This document shows positions 7,851-16,766 of a stretch of DNA of 49,658 bases, in pieces (position 1 is the first letter of the stretch; each line of letters begins with the position of its first letter). Under the pieces are notes generated by a model. The model was not told where the DNA came from and did no database searches. It saw only the letters and a program-made list of their open reading frames with translations. Origin of the DNA: Saprospiraceae bacterium (GTDB lineage Bacteria > Bacteroidota > Bacteroidia > Chitinophagales > Saprospiraceae); contig JADLBE010000449.1 of the NCBI GenBank assembly GCA_020847915.1, positions 1-49,658 of the forward strand, written 5' to 3'. A program made the position numbers and the translations under genes.

Positions 7851-8953
7851 AAGATGTGGTGGTTCGATTGGCTTGCCTGGGTTTGTCAGCACAAATCGGC
7901 ATGTCGCTACCACTGTGGCTGCCGTACGGCGACGGAGGTCCGCCCAAAACGCCGCTGTACCTGTTGCCCCATTTGCCCGACGGATGGCTGATGTTGTTGG
8001 TTTTTTCGGCATCGGTTGCCCTGTTTATTGTGCCTCACCGCCGTTGGTCAGCCTGGTTGATGATGGCTGCCATGGTCCTTCAGGCAAACGCCGACATCAA
8101 TCGCCTGCAACCCTGGTTTTACTTCTATTTCCTTGTTTTCGCTGCTTCCTTGTCGCAAAAAACACCGGAAGCAGCCTTGCGTTGGGTTGTGGCTGCGGTG
8201 TATTTCTGGAGCGGTTTTTACAAACTGACGCCCTGGTATGCCGAACAAAACTTTGTCTGGTTTTGCGAAGCTTTCCTATTTACAGCCTGGGCAGGGAAAC
8301 ATATTTTTTTAGGCTACGCCAGCGCATTTTTGGAAATGATGCTCGGCGTCGGGTTGTTGTGGCGCCCAAGCCGTCCTTACTTCCGCATTTTCACGCTTTT
8401 TTTCCACAGCTACATCATCCTGGTGCTCAGTCCTTTGGGAGCCGACTGGAACCATGTGGTTATTCCGTGGAACCTGGCTATGGCGGCCATGGTTTGGGTT
8501 TTGTTTGCACCGAGAGAGGCGCCGGATTCGTTGCGGGTAACGGGCGTAGCATGGATTCCCGTGGTTCTGGCGGCCGTTGCACCGGCCTTACAAACGGTAC
8601 ATGCCTGGCCAACGGCTTTGTCGTGGACCATGTACAGCAACACCCAAACCGAAGTTGTATTTTACAACAATGGAGGCATGAATGACAAAATGAAAGACAT
8701 TTGGGAAAAACACGCCTTTGATAACGGCACAAAGTTGTTGCTCGACGACTGGAGCATGGCGGTGCGCAACACGCCGCTGGTGAACCACACCCGAAATTAC
8801 TTCAAGCTCGGTGCGTATCTTTGCGATTGCAGGGCAACGTCGGTTGACAGTACCGGCATTTATTTTCTGAAGGTTGACCGGTGGGAAAACGGCTCGGATT
8901 CTCTGACGTTTTTTCCATGTTCCAGGCTCCATAAATCAATTTTTTTATTTTGA
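7847..8953 (+). CDS. Polytopic membrane protein (HTTM/DoxX-like, tentative)
   Basis: This 368-residue protein has about seven hydrophobic helices (for example residues ~45-65, 95-112, 140-160, 185-200 and 230-250), followed by a C-terminal extracytoplasmic-looking domain of ~110 residues. The VYFWSGFYKLTPWY segment recalls the helix of HTTM or DoxX-like proteins where an AGxxKL-type motif occurs, but the match is weak and no catalytic motif is clear. The ATG overlaps the previous TGA (ATGA, 7847-7850), and its own TGA overlaps the TTG start of the next gene. It is therefore the second of four translationally coupled genes. Function unknown. Confidence 0.75.
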   Translation: MKDVVVRLACLGLSAQIGMSLPLWLPYGDGGPPKTPLYLLPHLPDGWLMLLVFSASVALFIVPHRRWSAWLMMAAMVLQANADINRLQPWFYFYFLVFAASLSQKTPEAALRWVVAAVYFWSGFYKLTPWYAEQNFVWFCEAFLFTAWAGKHIFLGYASAFLEMMLGVGLLWRPSRPYFRIFTLFFHSYIILVLSPLGADWNHVVIPWNLAMAAMVWVLFAPREAPDSLRVTGVAWIPVVLAAVAPALQTVHAWPTALSWTMYSNTQTEVVFYNNGGMNDKMKDIWEKHAFDNGTKLLLDDWSMAVRNTPLVNHTRNYFKLGAYLCDCRATSVDSTGIYFLKVDRWENGSDSLTFFPCSRLHKSIFLF

Positions 8954-9741
8954 AAAACACCCTTCTTTGGCGGCTTACGCCTCCGCACGGCGGTTCCGAC
9001 TCCTACCTGTTTGGCACCATGCACGTACGTGATCAGCGTGCGTTCGGGTGGCTTGATCTTGCATTGATTGGTTTAAAACTAAGTGATGTTTTTGCCGCAG
9101 AATTTGATCTGGGAGAAGCCGACGAAAGGGCACTTGCACAGGTACTACAACTGCCCGAAGGAAAAACCCTCGATCAGTTGTTGTCACGACAGGCATGGAA
9201 AAAGCTGCAACGACGACTGGGCAAAACCAACCCACTCCCCATTTCCATGTTGCAGATGATGCACCCTATGGTGGTTTCCATGACGTTAAGTACACAAATG
9301 CTCGGCGAAGAGGCCAATTTTTCCCTTGATGAAACGCTTTGGCGTCGCGCCCTCGAGGAAGATAAAAAAACCACCGGTGTTGAGTCTTTTGAAGACCAAT
9401 TGAACACCCTGCGCAGCATCAGCATCGAACAACACATCAGCAACCTCAGCTATACCCTCGAACACCTGAAAAAGCAGAAAAAACGCGTCAAAAAGATGCT
9501 TAAATTCTATGCTTCAGGTGATATCAAAGCCCTTTACCGCACAGCCCGGCGCGATACCAAAGGCATGCGCAAAGTTTTGCTTTACCGCCGAAATTGCAAC
9601 ATGGCCAACCGTTTCGCCGAAATCGCCACCGAACAAAGTCTTTTTTGTGCCGTAGGTGCAGGCCACCTTGCCGGCAAAAAAGGTATGCTGCGATTGCTCA
9701 AACAACAGGGGTTTAAACTTCATCCCATCCTGCCGGCATGA
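8950..9741 (+). CDS. TraB/GumN family protein
   Basis: This 263-residue protein starts at a TTG that overlaps the upstream TGA (TTGA, 8950-8953). The next in-frame ATG lies inside the family's first motif, so TTG is the credible start. Family landmarks are YLFGTMHVRDQRAF near residue 20, AAEFDLGEAD, and the C-terminal GAGHLAGKKGMLRLL. TraB/GumN proteins resemble metal-dependent Tiki proteases (GxxH motifs); the biochemical role in bacteria is largely unknown. No signal peptide is evident, so it may be cytoplasmic, unlike many relatives. Third gene of the overlapping set. Confidence 0.85.
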   Translation: MKNTLLWRLTPPHGGSDSYLFGTMHVRDQRAFGWLDLALIGLKLSDVFAAEFDLGEADERALAQVLQLPEGKTLDQLLSRQAWKKLQRRLGKTNPLPISMLQMMHPMVVSMTLSTQMLGEEANFSLDETLWRRALEEDKKTTGVESFEDQLNTLRSISIEQHISNLSYTLEHLKKQKKRVKKMLKFYASGDIKALYRTARRDTKGMRKVLLYRRNCNMANRFAEIATEQSLFCAVGAGHLAGKKGMLRLLKQQGFKLHPILPA

Positions 9742-10358
9742 ACGTTGTGATGTCATTGCATTACCTGCCCGGAGTCGACTGGCTTACGGTTGCCCACAAC
9801 AGTCCAAAATGCCTTTTGGAAGGTCACGAAAATTACCAAAAACACAGCATGCGCAACCGGTGTCTGATCGCCGGTCCAAACGGCATACAGCGTTTGAGCA
9901 TACCGCTTGTTAAGGGTAAAAACCAACAGACCCCCATCCGGGAGGTACGTATCGCGAACGACGAACCCTGGCAACGTGAACATTGGCGCAGCATCAAAAC
10001 AGCCTATGGGAACGCTCCTTATTTTGAGCATTATGCCGACGAATTGGGACGTTTTTACGAAAAAAAGACAACGTTTTTGTTCGATTTTAACCTGGAATTA
10101 CAAGCCTGGCTGTTCGGTAAAATGGGTTTAAAACCTGCAATAGAACTGACGGAGTCATTTGCAACCCCTACCGCTACCCTTTCCGACTTACGTGGCTTTT
10201 TACACCTCTGGGATTTTAAACTGTTCCAGCCTGCTCCGTACGTTCAGGTATTCCAGGATCGCCATGGTTTCCTTCCCCGACTTTCTGGTATCGACTTGCT
10301 GATGTGTTGCGGCAAACAATCGGTCGAAATCCTGGAAAAATCGTGGGTAGCGGCGTAA
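9738..10358 (+). CDS. WbqC family protein
   Basis: This 206-residue protein overlaps the TraB/GumN gene by 4 bp (ATGA). It has the WbqC pattern: an N-terminal YLPGVDWLTVAHN, LEGHENYQKHSMRNRC, the IPLVKGK segment, and WQREHWRSIKTAYGNAPYFEHY. WbqC-like proteins occur with polysaccharide and glycan gene clusters and have been proposed to be acyl- or aminotransferase-like, but the reaction is unproven. There are no glycosyltransferase genes beside it here, so the context gives no substrate. It closes the overlapping four-gene set. Confidence 0.88.
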   Translation: MNVVMSLHYLPGVDWLTVAHNSPKCLLEGHENYQKHSMRNRCLIAGPNGIQRLSIPLVKGKNQQTPIREVRIANDEPWQREHWRSIKTAYGNAPYFEHYADELGRFYEKKTTFLFDFNLELQAWLFGKMGLKPAIELTESFATPTATLSDLRGFLHLWDFKLFQPAPYVQVFQDRHGFLPRLSGIDLLMCCGKQSVEILEKSWVAA

Positions 10359-10389
10359 GTTTGTTCCTGCCGGTTAAAACCAAACAACT

Positions 10390-12111
10390 ATGATGCTCAA
10401 CCAACGTGCCGAGGCACTGCGCTCCCAACTTGAAGATATCGTCAAAGACCTGCACCATCTGAGTCAGGAAATTGGTCATAAGGACCTGGCTGCCATGGTC
10501 GGCGAACTGCGCAACCGAATGGGCGAGCCTTATATGTTTGTGATTGTGGGTGAGGTGAAGGCAGGGAAAAGCAGTTTTGTAAATGCTTTGCTTGATGCTG
10601 GACGTGAAATTTGCAAAGTTGCCCCCCAGCCCATGACCGACACCATCCAGCAGATCCTTTACGGCGACCCCGAATCGGAAGTGGTGGTGAATCCTTACCT
10701 GAAAAAAATCATGATCCCGGCCGACATCCTGCGCGACATCGCCATTGTGGATACGCCCGGCACCAACTCCATCGTGGAACGCCACCAGGAAATCACCGAA
10801 AAGTTCATTCCGGCGAGCGACCTGGTGATTTTTGTTTTTGAAGCCAAAAACCCTTACCGGCAATCGGCGTGGGATTTTTTCGACTTTATTCACCGGGACT
10901 GGCACAAAAAAATCGTCTTTGTGCTACAGCAAAAAGACCTTTTGAATGCCGAAGATTTGGGCGTGAATCAACGGGGTCTTTACGACTTTGCCCAAAAAAA
11001 GGGCTTGCAGGAACCTGTCATCTTTGCAACCAGCGCCAAAGACGAGCTTGAAGGCCTGTTCGATACCAGCGGTTTTTCCGCCATGCGCGATTACATACGA
11101 ACCCACGTTACCGGTGGCCGGGGCGCCGCACTCAAACTACAGAACAACCTGGAAACGTCCAACATGATCCTCGGTCGCATCCGTACGGACCTCGACACCA
11201 GAGCCCGGCAGTACAAAGCCGATATTGCTTTCCGGGAAGACATACACCAAACCCTCGACAGCCAGGAAAAAAAGTCGAACCACCAGGTCGGTATCCTGAT
11301 CGAAAATCTGCTCAATGGATACGACCGCATCACCCGGGAAACAGGTGAGGAACTTGCCAATGGTTTGTCGTTTCCATCCATGCTGAAACGCTCGTTTATG
11401 GGCATTTTTGGAAAAAAAGCCTCCATCAAAGACTGGCTGGATGGCCTGGCCAAAGAACTCGAACGCAACCTGAACGCCGAATTGCGCACCAAACTCAACG
11501 ATGGTGTGGTGGATCTTGCCGACAGCATCCAGCAGATGGCCAAAATGATCGATCTGAAAATCAGGGCCGGCAACACGGTTGTGCGCAGCGATTCCTACAT
11601 TTTTGAAGACATCGCCGACAAACGAAGCAGCGTACTCAAAGAGTTGCAGGAAGCTTTCGGACGATTTTTATCACGTGCCGAAAACTTCACCGATGAAAGG
11701 CTTTTTCCGGAAAACGCATCTGTCTCCTCCAACATTGCTGCAAGCAGCGGTGTGGCCATCATCGGCATCATATTGGCTGCCGTAACCAAAATCACCGTGC
11801 TCGACATTACAGGCGGTGTGCTTACAGGCATAGGCTTGTTGTTTGCAGGCATCAGCTCCGTAATGCAAAGACGAAAAATCGTAAACGGCTTCGATGAAGA
11901 AATCGTTCGTGGCCGCAAACGTATGCAGGAAGCCCTGGATACCAAACTGAGTGGTTACGTTCGCACCATTAAAAGTCGCATCAATGACAATTTCACGGAA
12001 TTAGATGCCCTGCTTGGCAACGAAGAAAAGCAGATCGCACATTACGAAACAGCCTTTGAAGCACTGGATAAACGCCTTTCAGAAGTCGGCAACCAGCTAA
12101 AAATCAACTGA
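10390..12111 (+). CDS. Bacterial dynamin-like GTPase
   Basis: This 573-residue protein is a large GTPase of the dynamin superfamily. G1 is GEVKAGKS (residues 54-61), G3 is DTPG (121-124), and G4 is probably QQKD (180-183), not the textbook TKxD. A long helical region follows (~240-430). At ~440-490 are two adjacent hydrophobic segments that could form a membrane hairpin or paddle (GVAIIGIILAAVTK, GIGLLFAGISSV), then a coiled C-terminus. Relatives remodel or repair membranes. It lies 31 bp after the WbqC gene and may be the end of that operon, closed by the hairpin at 12177-12220. The start could be either of two adjacent ATGs. Confidence 0.88.
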   Translation: MMLNQRAEALRSQLEDIVKDLHHLSQEIGHKDLAAMVGELRNRMGEPYMFVIVGEVKAGKSSFVNALLDAGREICKVAPQPMTDTIQQILYGDPESEVVVNPYLKKIMIPADILRDIAIVDTPGTNSIVERHQEITEKFIPASDLVIFVFEAKNPYRQSAWDFFDFIHRDWHKKIVFVLQQKDLLNAEDLGVNQRGLYDFAQKKGLQEPVIFATSAKDELEGLFDTSGFSAMRDYIRTHVTGGRGAALKLQNNLETSNMILGRIRTDLDTRARQYKADIAFREDIHQTLDSQEKKSNHQVGILIENLLNGYDRITRETGEELANGLSFPSMLKRSFMGIFGKKASIKDWLDGLAKELERNLNAELRTKLNDGVVDLADSIQQMAKMIDLKIRAGNTVVRSDSYIFEDIADKRSSVLKELQEAFGRFLSRAENFTDERLFPENASVSSNIAASSGVAIIGIILAAVTKITVLDITGGVLTGIGLLFAGISSVMQRRKIVNGFDEEIVRGRKRMQEALDTKLSGYVRTIKSRINDNFTELDALLGNEEKQIAHYETAFEALDKRLSEVGNQLKIN

Positions 12112-12176
12112 ATACACCACTTAGTTTTAAAACAACCAACAGAACTTCGCACACTTTTTGTGTGATTGCTAAAAAT

Positions 12177-12220
12177 CAAAGCGGCCGAATTACCCAACCG
12201 TGGGTATTTCGGCCGCTTTG
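12177..12220 (+). terminator. Strong terminator after the dynamin-like gene
   Basis: Arms CAAAGCGGCCGAA (12177-12189) and TTCGGCCGCTTTG (12208-12220) are perfect complements. Inside them TACCCA pairs with TGGGTA across one T-T mismatch, leaving a 4-nt loop (ACCG). The downstream tract is GTTTGTTTTA. It lies 65 bp after the stop codon. Confidence 0.85.
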
Positions 12221-12228
12221 GTTTGTTT

Positions 12229-12440
12229 TACATTTGCAACACCATTTGCAACAAGTTGTTGTAACTGAAAGTGTCACAAATGCCCCTGAATCCACCAACC
12301 CTACCCTTCCAACACAAGTACACTTCCTGTCGAAACATGAGCCTGCTGTGTCGTTCACGGTACGGTCAGGCAACACCATAAAGAAGTAATCGGTTTTTGG
12401 GATGTCCTCTCTCCGCAGCAATGCAGAGGGGGGATTTTTC
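12229..12440 (+). ncRNA. Candidate short transcription unit (sRNA or small ORF) in a 422-bp gap
   Basis: The 12112-12533 gap holds no recognisable gene. After the dynamin-gene terminator there is a TACATTTG -7 box (12229-12236). About 170 nt on is a hairpin, CCTCTCTC (12406-12413) with GAGGGGGG (12426-12433), using two G-U pairs and an inner GCA/TGC, followed by ATTTTTC. That is a possible complete unit of ~195 nt. It contains a 33-codon ORF (12280-12381) with no similarity I recognise, and a small hairpin near 12246-12263. No match to 6S, SRP, tmRNA or RNase P motifs was seen. No clear -33 box. Speculative. Confidence 0.3.
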
Positions 12441-12466
12441 TTAGATGGCGTGGGGGCCTTGGTTGG

Positions 12467-12520
12467 GTGGGATTTGAATGACGAAATACGAAATTTGAAA
12501 TTTCGTCATTCAAATCCCAC
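12467..12520. repeat. Inverted repeat element, family member 1
   Basis: Perfect 21-bp arms (12467-12487 and 12500-12520) surround a 12-nt spacer. The outer end is GTGGGATTTGAATGACGA. Inside, units GAATGAC, GAAATAC, GAAATTT, GAAATTT (12476-12503) have a 7-bp period. The element ends 13 bp from the stop codon of the S9 peptidase gene and could fold as its terminator, although no T-run follows. It shares ends and stop-codon distance with 19741-19925. Confidence 0.9.
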
Positions 12521-12533
12521 AAGCCCCAGATTC

Positions 12534-14561
12534 CTACGGTCTTTCAGTTTGAAGCGTTTCATCCAGCCACCCGAAAAAGGTGCGTTGCCAGAGGATGCTG
12601 TTTTGGGCTTTGGTTACCCAGTGACCTTCGTCGGGGAAGTAGAGGAATTTTGATTTCAGACCTTTAAGCTGTGCAGCCTGGAAAGCCTGCATGCCTTCAC
12701 CCAATGGAACACGGTAGTCGAGTTCGTTGTGGATAACAAGCATGGGTGTGTCCCAGTTTTGCACGTACCTGTGTGGTGAAAATTTTTCAAAGGTTTTGGC
12801 ATTGGTAGTATCCCAATAGGGCTTTCCGAGGTCGTTGTTTGCAAAAAACAACTCTTCTGTGGTGCCATAAAAACTCTCCAGATTAAATAATCCGCAGTGT
12901 GAAATGAAGGTTTTGAAACGTTTGTTGTGGTTTCCGGCGAGCCAGTACACGGAATAACCGCCGTAACTCGCACCCACGGCGCCAAGCTTTTCCTTGTCGA
13001 TGTAGGGTTCTGTCGACACATCGTCGATGGCCGAAAGCAGGTCCTGCATGGGCTGGCCACCCCAGTCGCCTACGATGGCGTCGTTCCATTCCTGTCCCGA
13101 GCCGGGCATGCCGCGTCGGCAGGGCGCCACCACCACATAACCCTCCGAGGCCATCATCTGGAAATTCCAGCGGTAGGAAAAGCCCTGGCTGAGGGCCGAT
13201 TGCGGGCCTCCCTGGCAATAAAGCAACGCGGGGTATTTTTTCGCAGGATCAAAATCGGGCGGGAAAATAACCCACACGTTCATGTACTTTCCATCGGTGG
13301 TTTTAACGGTTCTGCGCTCAACTTTGCCTTTGGCAACATCTTTCCACGGCGCATCGGTAACAAAACTCAGACGATTGACGTCGCCACTGGCCGGATTCAC
13401 ACGGTACACTTCTGCCGGGGCGTCCATTGCGGTTCGGGTGGCTACGAGGTTGTTGCCTGCCACCCGGAAAGCGCTGTAATCGTGGCGGCCCTGGGTGATG
13501 CGCCTGGGTGCGTCGACCGAAAGTGGCCACTGGTAAAGCTGGTAGGTAAAATCGGTAGAGCTTTGAAAATACAATGATTTGCTGTCCGGCGCCCATTGCG
13601 GGTGGTTGGCTTCGTAGGTCCAGCCCCCGGTGAGTTCACGGCGCTCGCCGCTTTGCAGATCGAGCAGCATGATGCGGGTACGGTCGGCTTCGTAGCCGGC
13701 GCGTTCCTGGCTCGTCCAGGCGAGGTATTTCCCATCGGGACTCCAAATTGGATCAAGGTCGTAGCCGGGCATACCTTCCGAGCTGTTGAGTGTTTTGCCG
13801 GAGGCAAGATCGTACACGTAAATGTCGGCGTTGGTGCTCAGGGCTTCGGCGGTGCCCCGTTCCTTGCGGCAAGCGTAGGCGATGTACCGGCCGTCGGGAC
13901 TCCAGCTGATCTGGTCCATGCCGCCCATGGGGCGCAGCGGAGCATCGAAGGGTTCATTCATGATGTTGCGCGGCGTACCTGCAAGTTTTCCGCCGGCATA
14001 ATCAACCACAAAGATGTTGCTGTACTGGTAGTCGTGCCAGCTTTTCCAGTGGCGGTACATGAGTCCGTCTATAACACGGCCGGTGGTTTTGGGCAGATCC
14101 GGATTTTGTTCCGCTGCGGTTTGATCCATCTTAACATCGCGGGTAAACAGCACCATTTTGCCGTTGGGTGCATAATGGTAACCGTTCATGGTTTCTTCGG
14201 AAACAAGAACAGGTGTTCCGCCGGCGAGCGGAATCTCGTGCAGTTTACCATCGCGTAAAAAACCGATGGTTTTGCCCCCAGGATGAAAAGACGCATCGGA
14301 GGCGGTTTTCCCCGACTCTGTCAACGCAATGGTTACGCCGCTTGAAACCTCCACACGGTACAAAACGCGTTCACTTGTACCTTGGGCTACATCGTAGCGT
14401 TGTACGCCATAAACGGCATAGCGGCCATCGGAAGATACCGCATCGAGGCCTACACGGCCGATTTGCCAAAGCAATTCTGGAGTCAGCTTTTGTTCTTGTG
14501 CCATAAGCAAGTTACAAACAAGCATTGCCGGTATAAAAAGGGTAAAGAAACAACGTTGCAT
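12534..14561 (-). CDS. Secreted S9 family peptidase (prolyl oligopeptidase/acylaminoacyl-peptidase type)
   Basis: This 675-residue serine peptidase has a signal peptide (MQRCFFTLFIPAMLVCNLLMAQ) and probably acts in the periplasm. The N-terminal ~390 residues are a WD40-like propeller with repeated SPDGRYIAYAC-type and SPDGKYLAWTS-type blades. The C-terminal alpha/beta-hydrolase domain has the nucleophile motif GASYGGY (Ser532), with Asp615 (NELDYRVP) and His647 (DEGHW). The family removes dipeptides or acyl-amino acids from peptides; the exact specificity cannot be read. It is a single gene on the minus strand, diverging from the gene at 14719. The inverted repeat 12467-12520 lies just past its stop. 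Confidence 0.93.
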   Translation of the reverse strand: MQRCFFTLFIPAMLVCNLLMAQEQKLTPELLWQIGRVGLDAVSSDGRYAVYGVQRYDVAQGTSERVLYRVEVSSGVTIALTESGKTASDASFHPGGKTIGFLRDGKLHEIPLAGGTPVLVSEETMNGYHYAPNGKMVLFTRDVKMDQTAAEQNPDLPKTTGRVIDGLMYRHWKSWHDYQYSNIFVVDYAGGKLAGTPRNIMNEPFDAPLRPMGGMDQISWSPDGRYIAYACRKERGTAEALSTNADIYVYDLASGKTLNSSEGMPGYDLDPIWSPDGKYLAWTSQERAGYEADRTRIMLLDLQSGERRELTGGWTYEANHPQWAPDSKSLYFQSSTDFTYQLYQWPLSVDAPRRITQGRHDYSAFRVAGNNLVATRTAMDAPAEVYRVNPASGDVNRLSFVTDAPWKDVAKGKVERRTVKTTDGKYMNVWVIFPPDFDPAKKYPALLYCQGGPQSALSQGFSYRWNFQMMASEGYVVVAPCRRGMPGSGQEWNDAIVGDWGGQPMQDLLSAIDDVSTEPYIDKEKLGAVGASYGGYSVYWLAGNHNKRFKTFISHCGLFNLESFYGTTEELFFANNDLGKPYWDTTNAKTFEKFSPHRYVQNWDTPMLVIHNELDYRVPLGEGMQAFQAAQLKGLKSKFLYFPDEGHWVTKAQNSILWQRTFFGWLDETLQTERP

Positions 14562-14605
14562 GCAGGAAGTGTTTTAAAGTCCTTAAAAACGCAGCAAGGA
14601 TGGTC

Positions 14606-14613
14606 TATCTTTG
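14606..14613 (+). promoter_or_regulatory. TAnnTTTG -7 box for the 94-residue protein gene
   Basis: TATCTTTG matches the Bacteroidota -7 consensus, 105 bp upstream of the ATG at 14719. No convincing -33 TTTG is seen at the usual distance. Confidence 0.45.
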
Positions 14614-14718
14614 CCGCGGCAAAAATGCGTTTTTAGTCCACGGAAATACAACATTTTGAAAAAAACAAAATTTTTTCAAAACGTTGAATTAGTTGAAAAA
14701 CCACAAAAACATATACCA

Positions 14719-15003
14719 ATGCGCTTAATTGGACAGATAGAGCACCCGGTTTTAAAAATCAGTGTTTTTAAAATGGACGGCCGTGTAAGTGTTAAATTTG
14801 AAAATGCACATTACGAGCAGACTTTCAAACTGGGAAACGACGAGCGCATTCAATCCCTTGAAGACGTTCAACGGTTGGTAGACGCTGCCATGGCCGAGGA
14901 AGTTTTACACAACATGCAGCAACAGCACCGCTGCAGGCTGGCTGCCATGCGACGTTCCTTTGGCGAACAGCGCGAAGCTTCGGTTTTTGAAGAAATCATC
15001 TGA
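14719..15003 (+). CDS. Hypothetical protein, 94 residues
   Basis: I do not recognise this protein. From the ATG at 14719 it is 94 residues: MRLIGQIEHPVLKISVFKMD, a beta-rich first half (VSVKFENAHYEQTFKLGN), then a helical, basic half rich in Gln and Arg (MQQQHRCRLAAMRRSFGEQ), ending FEEII. A longer frame from 14611 would begin inside the -7 box region and add 36 non-conserved-looking residues, so I prefer the shorter start. No signal peptide or membrane segment. It is separated by 144 bp from the CotH gene downstream. Function unknown. Confidence 0.7.
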   Translation: MRLIGQIEHPVLKISVFKMDGRVSVKFENAHYEQTFKLGNDERIQSLEDVQRLVDAAMAEEVLHNMQQQHRCRLAAMRRSFGEQREASVFEEII

Positions 15004-15147
15004 ACGCAGTCATTGTATTCCTTGTAACAGCTTCTTCGTATCATTGCACCGGTTTTAAAATCGTTTGATGTTTTCCCTGGGATTAGTCGGGCCGTTTTAG
15101 CACACCACGCCAAATAAGTACTCACTCAAACTCTACAGCAGTTTACC

Positions 15148-16764
15148 ATGAAAAAATTGCTTATTGCCTTCATTGGCTTGTTGCCATTTCTTACGTATGC
15201 CCAAAGCAGCAAAGCGACGGTCAGACCTTTTTTTGATAAAAAAACCATCGGAGAAATCCGCATTACACTTCCCGCTGAAAACTGGTCGGATGCCCTTGAC
15301 TCCATGCGTCTCTACGGAGAAGGCCTGATGTCAGGTTCCGCAAGCATCGATGGCATGGAATATGCCGGCGTTGGTGTACGCTTTCGCGGCAACAACTCTT
15401 ACCAAATGGGCTTGAAGCGCAATCCGCTTCAGATCAAACTCAACCACACCAATACCGATCTTCAACACCAGGGTTACAGTTCCGTAAAGCTTTCGTCCGC
15501 GCTGCGCGACCCAAGTATGGTCAGAGAAGTGCTTTTTCACGAAATCGCAGGCAAATACATGCCCTCGCCTCAAGCCAATTACGTGAAGTTGTTCATCAAC
15601 AACGAATATGTAGGTGTTTTTATCAATCTGGAAAGCCTCGACGAACAGTTCAACAAAACCCATTACGGTTCATCGGAAAATCCATTTTTCAAAGCCGGTG
15701 TTGATTACAAACAACCGGCGCCCCAGGGCTGCAAGCAAAACATCGACGGCAACCTCGAATACGAAGACAACCTTGATTGCTACCGAAGCAATTTTGAAAT
15801 GCAAAGCGATCGTGGATGGAGTGACCTTCAGGAGTTGACACGCATTTTGAACAACGATCCTAAAAACATCGAACGTGTTCTCGATGTCGACAATACCCTC
15901 TGGATGCTTGCGCTGAACAACGTTATGGTAAACCTCAACAGTTATACCGGAAACCGAAGCATCAATTATTACCTCTATAAAGACAACAACGGACATTTTC
16001 AGCCTGTGCACTGGGACCTGAACCTGTCGTTCGGAAGTTTCAAAAATACCGGTGTAGGCAGCGACCTAGACATCAAGGATCTTCAGCGCCTCGATCCGAT
16101 GCTGCATTTCGACAATCCTTACAAGCCTCTCATCAGCCAGTTGCTGAAAGACCCGCTTTACAAAAAGATCTACTTATCCCACATCCGCCAGATCATTGAT
16201 GAAAACTTCGCCAACGGCGCTTACGAAAAACGCGCTCAGGAACTTCAGGGCCTTATTGTAGTTCCTTTCAACGAAGACAAATACAAAACGTACAGCCTCG
16301 ACGATTTCAAAAACAGCTTGCGGGAAACCATCGGCAAACGCAGCAAAATTCCGGGAATCGTAGAATTGATGTCGAAACGTGTAAAATTCCTGAAGGATCA
16401 CCCCGAACTGACTGCTTTGCCCTCCTCGGTATCGGATGTAACCGTCCAGGGTCGCGGCAAATTCGAAAACCAACGGCTGAATACGTTCCACATCAGTGCA
16501 AAAGCAGACAGGTTTCCGCAGCGTCTTATGCTTTTTTATCGTTTTGAAGGTCAGTCGGATTTTACCTACATGAACATGAGTGAGGAAGCATCCAGCGATC
16601 TCCCCTCGGGTGTTAAGGTTTTTTCCTGCCTGGTGGAGGCCAAATCGGCTGACGATACTTTGGAATACTACATCCTTGCCGAAAACGCCGGTACCGTTCA
16701 GTTTACCCCATCCAACTACACTTCCAAACCGTACAAAATCAAACTGAGCGACCTGAACAAATAA
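15148..16764 (+). CDS. Secreted CotH-like protein (CotH kinase family), copy 1
   Basis: This 538-residue protein has a signal peptide (MKKLLIAFIGLLPFLTYAQ) and the CotH kinase pattern. This includes VGVRFRGNNSYQMGLKRNP (the G-N-S/T nucleotide-side motif), KLSSALRDPSMVREVLFHEI, a NEYVGVFINLESLD strand, and the catalytic-type segment HWDLNLSFG (W289-N292). CotH of Bacillus is a protein kinase acting on spore-coat proteins, and secreted relatives occur in many bacteria. A kinase role here is inferred and would need a nucleotide source outside the cytoplasm. A C-terminal beta domain (~430-538) ends ...KIKLSDLNK, with no clear T9SS tail. It is followed after only 2 bp by a paralogue. Confidence 0.88.
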   Translation: MKKLLIAFIGLLPFLTYAQSSKATVRPFFDKKTIGEIRITLPAENWSDALDSMRLYGEGLMSGSASIDGMEYAGVGVRFRGNNSYQMGLKRNPLQIKLNHTNTDLQHQGYSSVKLSSALRDPSMVREVLFHEIAGKYMPSPQANYVKLFINNEYVGVFINLESLDEQFNKTHYGSSENPFFKAGVDYKQPAPQGCKQNIDGNLEYEDNLDCYRSNFEMQSDRGWSDLQELTRILNNDPKNIERVLDVDNTLWMLALNNVMVNLNSYTGNRSINYYLYKDNNGHFQPVHWDLNLSFGSFKNTGVGSDLDIKDLQRLDPMLHFDNPYKPLISQLLKDPLYKKIYLSHIRQIIDENFANGAYEKRAQELQGLIVVPFNEDKYKTYSLDDFKNSLRETIGKRSKIPGIVELMSKRVKFLKDHPELTALPSSVSDVTVQGRGKFENQRLNTFHISAKADRFPQRLMLFYRFEGQSDFTYMNMSEEASSDLPSGVKVFSCLVEAKSADDTLEYYILAENAGTVQFTPSNYTSKPYKIKLSDLNK

Positions 16765-16766
16765 TC

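Noticed and set aside
12162-12389. 75-codon open frame after the dynamin-like gene
   Set aside because: It runs through a strong terminator hairpin and shows no recognisable protein features.
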